Assembly (NCBI GenBank): GCA_900321515.1
Contig: ONWI01000235.1
Coordinates: forward strand, 1-12,826
Reading direction: 5' to 3'
Source of the DNA: an uncultured Eubacteriales bacterium
Lineage (GTDB): Bacteria > Bacillota > Clostridia > Oscillospirales > Acutalibacteraceae
DNA: 12,826 nt
This document shows positions 6,539 through 12,826 of the stretch, one piece after another. The translations under genes were made by a program, and so were the position numbers. The notes under the pieces are model-generated. The model did not search any database and had not been told where the DNA came from. It saw nothing but the letters and a program-made list of their open reading frames with translations. Position 1 is the stretch's first letter. Each line of letters begins with the position of its first letter.

Positions 6539-7657
6539 ATGAAAAAACTGCACTCAGGCACCAAAAAGCTCGTCGCGCTGCTTATTGTCACAGCGATGCT
6601 AGGAATGTTCGCACCGACCGGATTTTTCACCGGCACAGAGGTATTTGCCGCTGCGCGTGTCACATCAATTTCGGTCAAAACCAAGCCCACCAAGCTCAAA
6701 TACAAGGTCGGCGACAAACTCGCCACCAAAGGGCTGAAGCTCACGGTCAAATATTCCAACAACACCAAAAGAACCGTGTCGAGCGGCTTCACCTGCACTC
6801 CCACCAAGCTCAGCAAAGCCGGCACACAGAAGATCACCGTGAAGTACAAGGGCAAGAAAACCTCCTTCAGCGTTACGGTCGCCAAGGTAGTCAAATCAAT
6901 CAAGATCAAATCCAAGCCCGCCAAGCTCAAATACAATACCGGTGAAACGCTCAATACAAGCGGCTTGAAACTGACGGTAACCTACACCGACAAAACCACA
7001 AAGACCATAACGAGCGGCTTCACCTGCACCCCGACAAAATTCACCAAGACCGGCACTCAGAAGGTCACCGTGAAATACGGGGGCAAGACCGCCTCGTTTG
7101 ACGTGACGGTGAAGAAGGCCGCCAGTCTGCCCAAGCTGACCAACGCAAATGTGGCGGATGTTCTGGAGCAGCAGCTCACCTGTTTTGCGGGCTGCATGAA
7201 CGGCTTCGCCGGAAAGCTCGACGAAAACGCCAGTTTTTACGGCGAAGGCGAAGAAGAAGATTTTGCGTTCTACCGTTCCGTCAATTTCAAGAGCAAAAAG
7301 GAATTGACCAATCATGTTTTGAATAACCTGCTGCTCGATGAAAAAAATATTCCCGAAATCTACAACATGAGGGAAGTCGACAACGCTCTTTACATCGGTC
7401 TTTTGCCGACCGATTTCAGCACATACGCGCTGGGCAGCACGGAGGTAAAAGAATACCTCAACGGTATTTATTACATCACCATAGACGGTTATTCTTTAGA
7501 TGAATACGACTCGACCATTATTCTGCAGGTATTGCCGAGCGGCGGCAGATATAAGATCAAGCTTCCGGTTTTCGGTCAGTATCACAAAAAAAACATGCCC
7601 TCCTTGCATGACTGGACTGACGACGACTGGAAAAAGAACCGACTCATTGCCGGATAG
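6539..7657 (+). CDS. Secreted protein with two bacterial Ig-like (Big_3 type) domains and an unassigned C-terminal domain
   Basis: A 372-residue protein predicted to be exported. Residues 1-38 form a signal peptide: basic MKKLHSGTKK, hydrophobic core LVALLIVTAMLGMF, and an Ala-rich site near VFAAA. There is no lipobox and no LPXTG or other wall anchor, so it is probably released or loosely held. Two Ig-like repeats follow (about 41-114 and 118-191, period 77 residues), each with LKYxxGxxL, GLKLTV, FTCTPTK and a closing GTQKxTVKY; these are hallmarks of the group 3 Ig-like fold. They are strongly basic. The remainder (about 195-372) is more acidic and matches nothing I recognise. Four cysteines occur (86, 163, 215, 219), one at the same place in each repeat. 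The start is fixed by the signal peptide and by AAGAGAGG 10 bases upstream; the frame is open further 5' within rny but reads nonsense there. Function unknown; surface binding is plausible. Confidence 0.85.
   Translation: MKKLHSGTKKLVALLIVTAMLGMFAPTGFFTGTEVFAAARVTSISVKTKPTKLKYKVGDKLATKGLKLTVKYSNNTKRTVSSGFTCTPTKLSKAGTQKITVKYKGKKTSFSVTVAKVVKSIKIKSKPAKLKYNTGETLNTSGLKLTVTYTDKTTKTITSGFTCTPTKFTKTGTQKVTVKYGGKTASFDVTVKKAASLPKLTNANVADVLEQQLTCFAGCMNGFAGKLDENASFYGEGEEEDFAFYRSVNFKSKKELTNHVLNNLLLDEKNIPEIYNMREVDNALYIGLLPTDFSTYALGSTEVKEYLNGIYYITIDGYSLDEYDSTIILQVLPSGGRYKIKLPVFGQYHKKNMPSLHDWTDDDWKKNRLIAG
6659..7111 (+). repeat. In-gene tandem repeat: two copies of an Ig-like domain module
   Basis: Two copies with a period of 231 bases (77 codons), about 6659-6880 and 6890-7111. 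They code for parallel segments, for example KPTKLKYKVGDKL versus KPAKLKYNTGETL and the identical FTCTPTK. The copies have diverged at DNA level, so the duplication is not recent. Confidence 0.85.
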
Positions 7658-7676
7658 TCATTTGCCAATAATTGTC

Positions 7677-7717
7677 CGCGGGAATGCGCCTGACGACAGG
7701 CCGCGTTCCCGCGTTTT
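7677..7717 (+). terminator. Rho-independent terminator of the Ig-like protein gene
   Basis: CGCGGGAA (7677-7684) pairs with TTCCCGCG (7706-7713); inside, TGCG pairs with CGCG (7702-7705, one G-T), then after one bulged C, CCTG (7689-7692) pairs with CAGG (7697-7700) around the loop ACGA. TTTT follows at 7714-7717. It lies 19 bases after the stop codon and resembles the rny terminator in sequence and design. Confidence 0.85.
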
Positions 7718-7719
7718 GT

Positions 7720-7780
7720 GCGCCCGTGGACGGGGCGTTTTGCAGGATAAGACAGATCGTTATTCATTTAACGGTTTTTT
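7720..7780 (+). terminator. Two further weak hairpin/T-run elements in tandem
   Basis: CGCCC (7721-7725) pairs with GGGCG (7733-7737), followed by TTTT. Then CGTTA (7758-7762) pairs with TAACG (7769-7773), followed by GTTTTTT (7774-7780). Each is short; together with the hairpin at 7677 they would stack three stop signals ahead of the rnf promoter. The second element also resembles a Rex-type operator. Confidence 0.35.
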
Positions 7781-7829
7781 CAACCACAAATTTCCTGTAT
7801 ATTTCAGGCATTTTTGTACTACATATTAA

Positions 7830-7858
7830 TTGAAAAGAATATCCCGATATGATATAAT
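7830..7858 (+). promoter_or_regulatory. Sigma-A promoter of the rnf operon, with extended -10
   Basis: TTGAAA (7830-7835), 17 bases, then TATAAT (7853-7858) preceded by TGA (7850-7852), an extended -10. The start would be near 7865, about 29 bases before rnfC. The spacer contains the inverted repeat ATATC-CC-GATAT (7839-7850), a possible regulator site. Confidence 0.85.
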
Positions 7859-7893
7859 AAACACTATTCAATAAATTGTAAAGGAAGGAACCC

Positions 7894-9264
7894 ATGGACA
7901 CTTCTAAAAGCAATAATAAAAAGGCTGCCGAGGACAAGGAATTACTCCTGCCCAGGAAGCCTTACAGAACACACGGCGGAGTTCATGTCGATCACATGAA
8001 GAACACGGCGGAGACAGCATCCGAGGAAATCCCCGCTCCCCAAAAAGTGATAATCTCGATGCAGCAGCACATCGGCGCAGCCTGTGAACCTATCGTCAAA
8101 AAGGGCGATAAGGTCACCGTCGGCCAGCTCATCGCCGACAGCACCTCCTTCATGTGCGCACCTATTCATTCCGGCGTGTCCGGTGAAGTCACCAACATCG
8201 GCACCATCATCATGCCCAACGGAGCGGAAATAAAGACCGTCGAAATAGAATCAGACGGTCAGCAGACAATCTGTCCCGATATCGAGCCTCCGACGGTCAC
8301 CAATGCCGACGAGCTTTACGCCGCCGTCAGGAAATCCGGTCTGGTCGGTCTGGGCGGCGCGGGATTCCCCGTGTCGATCAAGCTCAATTTTTCTCCCGAC
8401 AAGCAGGTGGATACCCTCGTCATCAACGGCGCGGAATGTGAGCCGTACCTCACCGCCGACTACCGCGAGATGATGGAATATCCCGAGGATATCATAGAAG
8501 GCACGCGCTTCGTCATGGAAACGCTGGGGCTCAAGCGCGCCATTATCGGCATAGAGGGCAACAAGCCCGCCGCCATCAAGCGGCTCGACGAGATGATCAG
8601 GGAGCGTTCGCTCGACGGCAGGATGTGCGTTCTCAAACTCGGCACGTCATACCCGCACGGAGCGGAAAAGGTGCTCATCAAAGCCTGCACCAACCGCGCC
8701 GTTCCGGTGGGCAAGATTCCCGCCGACGCAGGCTGCGTTGTGCTGAACATAACCTCCGTCTCCTTCATTGCCAAATACCTCCGCACGGGCATGCCGCTGG
8801 TATCAAAGAGAATCACGGTTGACGGCTCGGCTATCAACGAGCCAAAGAACGTCATAGCGCCCATCGGCACCATGATCTCCGACATAGCGGAATTCTGCGG
8901 CGGATTCAAGGAGGAGCCGAAAAAGGTCCTGATGGGCGGTCCCATGATGGGCACGGCATTGTACACACTCGATTATCCCATCATCAAGCAGAACAACGGT
9001 CTTATTTTCATGGGCAAAAAGGAAGCCGACGACGTGAAGCCCTCCGACTGCATCCGCTGCGGCAGATGCGTGGCGGCGTGTCCCATGCTTCTCACTCCGG
9101 TCAACATCCAGCACCTCGTGGAAAAGCGCGACGTGCAGGGACTCAACGACCTCTGCGTCATGAGCTGCATGGAATGCGGCTGCTGCGGATTCTCGTGCCC
9201 CGCGCGCCGTCCGCTCGTGCAGTATCTCCGCATGGCAAAGAGCATCGTCAAATCCGGCAGATAA
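7894..9264 (+). CDS. rnfC: Rnf complex subunit RnfC
   Basis: Peripheral cytoplasmic subunit of the ferredoxin:NAD+ oxidoreductase, 456 residues; it carries the NAD(H)/FMN site. Visible parts: THGGVHVDHMKNT (26-38), the RnfC N-terminal signature; a biotinyl-like barrel (about 50-105, KKGDKVTVGQLI); the nucleotide-flavin segment GLVGLGGAGFP (149-159) with NGAECEPYLTADYREM (178-193); and two [4Fe-4S] motifs of CX2CX2CX3C type at C386/C389/C392/C396 and C425/C428/C431/C435. All expected ligands are present. The first 25 residues are charged and may be an extra tail compared with shorter clostridial RnfC proteins. AAGGAAGGA lies 4 bases before ATG 7894. It is the first gene of the rnf operon, 37 bases before rnfD. 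Confidence 0.96.
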   Translation: MDTSKSNNKKAAEDKELLLPRKPYRTHGGVHVDHMKNTAETASEEIPAPQKVIISMQQHIGAACEPIVKKGDKVTVGQLIADSTSFMCAPIHSGVSGEVTNIGTIIMPNGAEIKTVEIESDGQQTICPDIEPPTVTNADELYAAVRKSGLVGLGGAGFPVSIKLNFSPDKQVDTLVINGAECEPYLTADYREMMEYPEDIIEGTRFVMETLGLKRAIIGIEGNKPAAIKRLDEMIRERSLDGRMCVLKLGTSYPHGAEKVLIKACTNRAVPVGKIPADAGCVVLNITSVSFIAKYLRTGMPLVSKRITVDGSAINEPKNVIAPIGTMISDIAEFCGGFKEEPKKVLMGGPMMGTALYTLDYPIIKQNNGLIFMGKKEADDVKPSDCIRCGRCVAACPMLLTPVNIQHLVEKRDVQGLNDLCVMSCMECGCCGFSCPARRPLVQYLRMAKSIVKSGR

Positions 9265-9301
9265 TCCCCCTATATTCAACGAAAGGACTGCTTGTATAAA
9301 T

Positions 9302-10279
9302 ATGGACAATTCTTCACCTAATACACCTACGATGCTTTCGGTATCGTCCTCGCCCCACAGGCACAGCGGTGAAAACACGGCTTACATAATGCAGGATGTG
9401 CTGATCGCGCTCATTCCTGCGGCGCTTATGTCGGTGGTATATTTCGGCTGGCGCTCGGCTCTGCTGATCGGACTTTGCACAGGTACCTGCGTGCTGACCG
9501 AATACGTCTGCCGCCGCGTGATGAAGCGCAAACAGACCATCAGCGACTTCTCGGCAGCGGTCACCGGCGTGCTGCTGGCATTCAACCTCCCCCCCACTCT
9601 GAATCCGATATTTGCCGTGCTCGGCTCGATATTCGCCATTGCCGTGGTCAAGCAGATGTTCGGCGGCATCGGAATGAATTTTGTCAATCCCGCGCTTGCC
9701 GCGAGAATCTTCCTGCTCATCAGCTTCCCCTCGCACATGAGCAAGTGGTCGCTCCCCTTCTTCTACCTGAGCGGCAACGCTTCCACTGACGTGGTTTCAA
9801 CCGCGACTCCCCTATCTCAGATTGCCTCCGGGAAGTCCGCCACATCCATGGTTGACCTCTTCATAGGACTGCACGGCGGCTGTCTCGGCGAGACATGCGC
9901 TCTTGCCCTGCTGCTGGGCGGCTTCTACCTGATGCTCCGCCGGGTCATCACCCCGCATATTCCGCTGGCGTTCATCGGAACGGTCGCGGCAGTCGCGCTC
10001 ATCGCCGGTCAGAATCCGGTCACACATGTGCTTTCCGGCGGCGTAATGCTCGGCGCGATCTTCATGGCGACCGACTACACCACCTGCCCCGTCAACAAGA
10101 CCGGCAGAGTCATCTACGGCATCGGCTGCGGCATCATCACCATGACCATACGCCTCTTCGGTTCGCTGCCTGAGGGCGTGAGCTACTCTATTGTCCTGAT
10201 GAATATTCTCACCCCCCACATCGAAGCCCTCACACAGTCAAGTCCCTTTGGTTCGGAGGTAAAACGCAGTGGAAAATAA
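9302..10279 (+). CDS. rnfD: Rnf complex subunit RnfD
   Basis: Integral membrane subunit, 325 residues with many hydrophobic segments, in the family shared with NqrB. After a polar start the conserved LSVSSSPHRHSGENT (12-26) appears, then membrane segments, FAVLGSIFAIAVVKQMFGGIGMNFVNPA, and STATPL, whose Thr169 is the expected site of covalent FMN attachment. The C-terminal half holds GAIFMATDYTTCPVNKTGR. It carries electrons within the membrane part of the Rnf pump. The only nearby Shine-Dalgarno (GAAAGGA, 9281-9287) lies about 14 bases before ATG 9302, a wide gap, and no better in-frame start was found; ATG 9332 would drop only the polar tail but lacks a ribosome site. The gene overlaps rnfG by 11 bases. 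The ApbE flavin transferase needed for FMN attachment is not in this window. Confidence 0.95.
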   Translation: MDNSSPNTPTMLSVSSSPHRHSGENTAYIMQDVLIALIPAALMSVVYFGWRSALLIGLCTGTCVLTEYVCRRVMKRKQTISDFSAAVTGVLLAFNLPPTLNPIFAVLGSIFAIAVVKQMFGGIGMNFVNPALAARIFLLISFPSHMSKWSLPFFYLSGNASTDVVSTATPLSQIASGKSATSMVDLFIGLHGGCLGETCALALLLGGFYLMLRRVITPHIPLAFIGTVAAVALIAGQNPVTHVLSGGVMLGAIFMATDYTTCPVNKTGRVIYGIGCGIITMTIRLFGSLPEGVSYSIVLMNILTPHIEALTQSSPFGSEVKRSGK

Positions 10280-10862
10280 AAAGCAAAGCGGCTTTGCACT
10301 GATTGCGAAGCCAACCCTGATACTCACGGCAATATGCGTTATTGTCACCGCCCTGCTTGCTCTGACAAACATGCTCACAGTGAAAAAAATTGCCGATAAT
10401 GCCGACCTGAAAGCGGCCGAAAGCCGCAAGAAGGTTCTCGCGGCGCAGGAATACAAGCCGCTCGACAGCGGCGAATCGGTGTATGGAGCGTTCGACGCTG
10501 ACGGCAACATGATCGGCGTTATCGTCACGACGGTTGCAAGCGGCTACGGCGGCAAAATCGAGGTAATGACCGGCATCAGGTCAAACGGCGAAATCTCCGG
10601 CGTGAATATCCTCTCAATGGAGGAAACGCCCGGTCTCGGCGCCAAGGGCAAGGAGGACAGCTTCCTCAGACAATACAAGGGTCACGACAGCTCCGACCTC
10701 AAGGTAAGCAAGGACGGCGGCGAGATCAACGCGCTCTCCGGCGCCACCATCACATCGAGAGCCATCACCAGGGCGGTCAACGAGGCAGTTGAAATATCCG
10801 GAACATATTTGGAATTGATATCGGGTTCCGATATTCCCGCAGCGACAGGAGGTAATGAATAA
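10269..10862 (+). CDS. rnfG: Rnf complex subunit RnfG
   Basis: A 197-residue subunit with one N-terminal membrane anchor (about 10-36, ALIAKPTLILTAICVIVTALLALTNML) and an extracytoplasmic FMN-binding domain, homologous to NqrC. The flavinylation motif SGATITS has its acceptor at Thr160; TPGLGAK (120-126) is also conserved. It starts with GTG at 10269, 9 bases after GGAGG (10255-10259), inside the end of rnfD; this 11-base overlap indicates coupled translation. The stop codon directly touches the GTG of rnfE. The short length is usual for clostridial RnfG. Confidence 0.95.
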   Translation: MENKKQSGFALIAKPTLILTAICVIVTALLALTNMLTVKKIADNADLKAAESRKKVLAAQEYKPLDSGESVYGAFDADGNMIGVIVTTVASGYGGKIEVMTGIRSNGEISGVNILSMEETPGLGAKGKEDSFLRQYKGHDSSDLKVSKDGGEINALSGATITSRAITRAVNEAVEISGTYLELISGSDIPAATGGNE

Positions 10863-11690
10863 GTGGCTAAGAAAACCATCTCAATGCGCAGGGATTCCCA
10901 CGAGGAATCCGCCGCGGTCATAGAAGAAGCCCAGGCTGTCGAACAGACCGAAGCAGAAGCGATCCTGTCCGAAGCCCAAGCCGAACCGCTTCCGGCTGCC
11001 GTCAAAAAGCCTTCCGCGGGCAGCACATTCGCGGGCGCGATGAAGCGGGGCGTTATTCTGGAAAATCCGGTGCTCCGGCTTGTGCTCGGTACCTGCCCCA
11101 CACTCGCCACCACTACCGCCGCCTCCAATGCCATCGGAATGGGCATTGCCGCGACGCTGGTGCTGATATGTTCCAACACGGTTATCTCGCTGCTCAGGAA
11201 CATCATCCCGGACAAGGTGAGGATTCCGGCGTACATCACCATCATCGCCAGTTTTGTTTCGATCGTGCAGATGCTTGTGAAGGCGTTTGCTCCCGCTCTG
11301 GACGAATCGCTCGGAATATATCTGCCGCTGATCGTCGTCAACTGCATCATACTCGGCAGAGCCGAAATGTACGCCAGCAAGCACGCCCCCGCGCTCTCCG
11401 CGCTTGACGGACTTGCGATGGGCGTGGGCTTCACCACTGCCCTGCTCTGCATGGGAACCATCCGCGAGGTACTCGGCGCGGGTTCGCTCTTCGGGGCAAA
11501 GCTGCCGATACTCTCGGGGCAGCCGATACTCTTCTTCTCGCTTGCGCCCGGCGGATTTTTCGTATTCGGCATGCTGATCGCCGCCGCCAACAAGCTCAGC
11601 AAAAAGAACAACCTGCCCGTGCGCAACGGCTGCGGAGACTGTCCCGCCGCCGCCACATGCAGCTTGTCGGGTAAAGGAGGCTGCAAATAA
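10863..11690 (+). CDS. rnfE: Rnf complex subunit RnfE, with an acidic N-terminal extension and cysteine-rich tail
   Basis: Integral membrane subunit of the Rnf pump (NqrD-like), 275 residues. The canonical core begins near Met60 (MKRGVILENPVLRLVLGTCPTLA) and has the hallmark cysteines Cys78 (GTCPT) and Cys161 (VNCIIL); with two from RnfA these hold the membrane [2Fe-2S] cluster in known Rnf/Nqr structures. It is longer than the family's usual 200-230 residues. About 55 extra residues at the front are polar and rich in Ala and Glu. The tail after the last membrane segment has Cys257, 260, 266 and 274 (CX2CX5CX7C). GTG 10863 is chosen because AGGAGG (10847-10852) lies 10 bases upstream, while Met60 has no ribosome site. 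It follows rnfG with no gap, and TAATG joins it to rnfA. Confidence 0.94.
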   Translation: MAKKTISMRRDSHEESAAVIEEAQAVEQTEAEAILSEAQAEPLPAAVKKPSAGSTFAGAMKRGVILENPVLRLVLGTCPTLATTTAASNAIGMGIAATLVLICSNTVISLLRNIIPDKVRIPAYITIIASFVSIVQMLVKAFAPALDESLGIYLPLIVVNCIILGRAEMYASKHAPALSALDGLAMGVGFTTALLCMGTIREVLGAGSLFGAKLPILSGQPILFFSLAPGGFFVFGMLIAAANKLSKKNNLPVRNGCGDCPAAATCSLSGKGGCK

Positions 11691-12304
11691 TGAACATGTT
11701 TCGCATGATAGTCACCATTATTCTGGCGGGAATACTCACCAACAACTACGTCCTGTCAAAATTCCTGGGAATATGCCCTTTTTTAGGCGTTTCCAAGAAG
11801 CTCGACACCGCCATGGGAATGAGCGCGGCGGTCATATTCGTCATGGTGCTCTCCACCGCCGTCACCTACCCGATACAGCGCTTTGTGCTGGAAGCGCTGG
11901 GGCTGGAATATCTGCAAACGATAGTCTTCATACTGATCATCGCAGCACTTGTGCAGCTTGTTGAGATTGTGCTGAAAAAATACATTCCCGCTCTTCACGC
12001 GTCACTGGGCGTCTATCTCCCGCTTATCACCACCAACTGCGCCGTTCTCGGATGCGCGATTCTCGTGACCGAGGATTACAGCAGTGGCGCCTACGGCTTC
12101 GGCGAAGGGTATGTCTATGCCCTCTCCTGCGCGTTTGGTTCGGGCGTGGGATTTCTGGTGGCAATGGCGATATTCGCCGGCGTGCGCAAGCGCATGGAAT
12201 CCTGCGACATTCCGGAAACGCTCAAGGGACTGCCGATCACGCTGGTTGCCGCTTCTCTGGTGGCAATGTCCTTCCTGGGCTTCGCCGGCGTAGTTCACAT
12301 GTGA
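11690..12304 (+). CDS. rnfA: Rnf complex subunit RnfA
   Basis: Integral membrane subunit (NqrE-like), 204 residues, inverted-topology partner of RnfE. About six hydrophobic segments are visible. Signature stretches are NNYVLSKFLGICPFLGVS with Cys29 and YLPLITTNCAVLGC with Cys117, the two positions expected to ligate the [2Fe-2S] cluster shared with RnfE. Length is normal for the family. AAAGGAGG ends 9 bases before ATG 11690, and that A is the last base of the rnfE stop codon (TAATG), so translation is coupled. rnfB follows after 24 bases. Confidence 0.96.
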   Translation: MNMFRMIVTIILAGILTNNYVLSKFLGICPFLGVSKKLDTAMGMSAAVIFVMVLSTAVTYPIQRFVLEALGLEYLQTIVFILIIAALVQLVEIVLKKYIPALHASLGVYLPLITTNCAVLGCAILVTEDYSSGAYGFGEGYVYALSCAFGSGVGFLVAMAIFAGVRKRMESCDIPETLKGLPITLVAASLVAMSFLGFAGVVHM

Positions 12305-12328
12305 TTATAATAAAGGCAGGTTAACGAC

Positions 12329-12826
12329 ATGATGAATATATTGATACCGGTGCTTATCGTCGCCGGAATAGGATTGCTCGCGGGACTGGGACTTTCGGCG
12401 GCTTCGGTGATCATGGCTGTTCCGGTGGACGAAACCGCCGAGAAGCTCACGGAAGCTCTTCCCGGCGCAAACTGCGGCGCGTGCGGCTTTTCGGGCTGTG
12501 CGGGCTACGCCGCCGCCCTCTCCAAGGGCGAGGTGACCGAGACCAACCTCTGCGCCCCCGGCGGCAGTAAGGTCGCCGCCCAGATCGCCGAGATCATGGG
12601 CACGGCGCCGGCGGAGGTCATTCCCACCACGGCGGTGGTGTGCTGCATGGGCAACACCGCGAACGCCGCCGTCAAAATGAACTACAAGGGCGTCAGTTCC
12701 TGCCGTATGGCGGCGCAGCTGTTCGGCGGCGCCAAGGAGTGCAGTTACGGCTGTCTCGGCCTGGGCGACTGCGTGGACGCCTGCCAGTTTGACGCCATCC
12801 ACATCTGTGACGGCGTGGCGCGCATC
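12329..12826 (+). CDS. rnfB: Rnf complex subunit RnfB (5' part, cut by window end)
   Basis: The frame from ATG 12329 stays open to the last base, giving 166 residues of a longer protein. Residues 3-30 are a membrane anchor (ILIPVLIVAGIGLLAGLGLSA). The Fe-S domain follows with Cys49, 52, 57 and 75 (NCGACGFSGC...C), as in RnfB and related electron-transfer proteins, which accept electrons from reduced ferredoxin. Next come Cys105/106, Cys125 and a group C138/C142/C148/C152 (CSYGCLGLGDCVDAC) that begins the ferredoxin-like region. The remaining [4Fe-4S] motifs expected at the C-terminus lie beyond the window. A second ATG directly follows the first; AGGCAGG (12314-12320) lies 8 bases upstream of ATG 12329. 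It is the sixth gene of rnfCDGEAB. Confidence 0.95.
   Translation, partial: MMNILIPVLIVAGIGLLAGLGLSAASVIMAVPVDETAEKLTEALPGANCGACGFSGCAGYAAALSKGEVTETNLCAPGGSKVAAQIAEIMGTAPAEVIPTTAVVCCMGNTANAAVKMNYKGVSSCRMAAQLFGGAKECSYGCLGLGDCVDACQFDAIHICDGVARI

Noticed and set aside
6659..7111. Regular repeat that could be mistaken for a CRISPR-like or satellite array
   Set aside because: Only two copies, 231-base period, diverged and in frame; it is a protein domain duplication.
12305..12802. Minus-strand open frame of 165 codons opposite rnfB
   Set aside because: The + strand frame codes for the membrane anchor and cysteine motifs of RnfB; the minus frame is low-complexity Ala/Gly/His/Arg-rich shadow.

Overview
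The window reads as a chromosomal segment of an anaerobic Firmicute of the class Clostridia. The grounds are: purine-rich Shine-Dalgarno sites (GGAGG/AGGAGG) before most genes; RNase Y as the gene following a long AT-rich leader; near-consensus sigma-A promoters; an rnf cluster in the clostridial order C-D-G-E-A-B; and a 2-hydroxyacyl-CoA dehydratase activase-type iron-sulfur protein. Coding DNA is GC-rich and intergenic DNA markedly AT-rich, which fits a gut- or digester-type lineage such as Oscillospirales or Christensenellales. Genus cannot be told from this sequence. All genes lie on the + strand.

Layout. (1) Bases 2-4408 hold a three-gene operon: the 3' part of a large BadF/HgdC-type ATPase with a DUF2229/HgdB-like region (5' end outside the window), a 434-residue HgdB-like partner, and a histidine phosphatase. 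A clean rho-independent terminator closes it at 4420-4457. (2) Bases 4458-4821 are gene-free and AT-rich. They carry a strong sigma-A promoter and about 265 nt of leader with a long-range stem ending just before the Shine-Dalgarno site of rny. (3) rny (4822-6387) ends in a long hairpin terminator. (4) Three bases after that terminator's T run begins a perfect-consensus promoter, TTGACA-17-TATAAT, whose -35 box is the centre of a 19-bp palindrome. It drives a secreted protein with two bacterial Ig-like repeats (6539-7657). That gene ends in a second hairpin visibly homologous to the rny terminator. (5) After stacked hairpins, an extended -10 promoter starts the rnf operon: rnfC, rnfD, rnfG, rnfE, rnfA and the 5' part of rnfB, which is cut by the window end.

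How the genes work together. Rnf is a membrane ferredoxin:NAD+ oxidoreductase that couples electron flow to H+ or Na+ pumping. The visible parts are RnfC (FeS/flavin module), RnfD and RnfG (covalent-FMN threonine motifs), RnfE and RnfA (paired membrane subunits with the conserved cysteines) and RnfB (FeS entry module). The activase-type pair at the start belongs to a family that uses ATP to push low-potential electrons onto a partner, so both modules probably draw on the same ferredoxin pool; that link is inference. RNase Y is the housekeeping mRNA-decay endonuclease.

I saw no CRISPR array, tRNA, rRNA, transposase or phage gene. The most unusual content is regulatory: the palindromic operator candidate, the covarying terminator pair around the Ig-like gene, and the structured rny leader. 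At the protein level the oddities are the two-gene form of the activase/HgdB protein and the long acidic head and cysteine-rich tail of RnfE.
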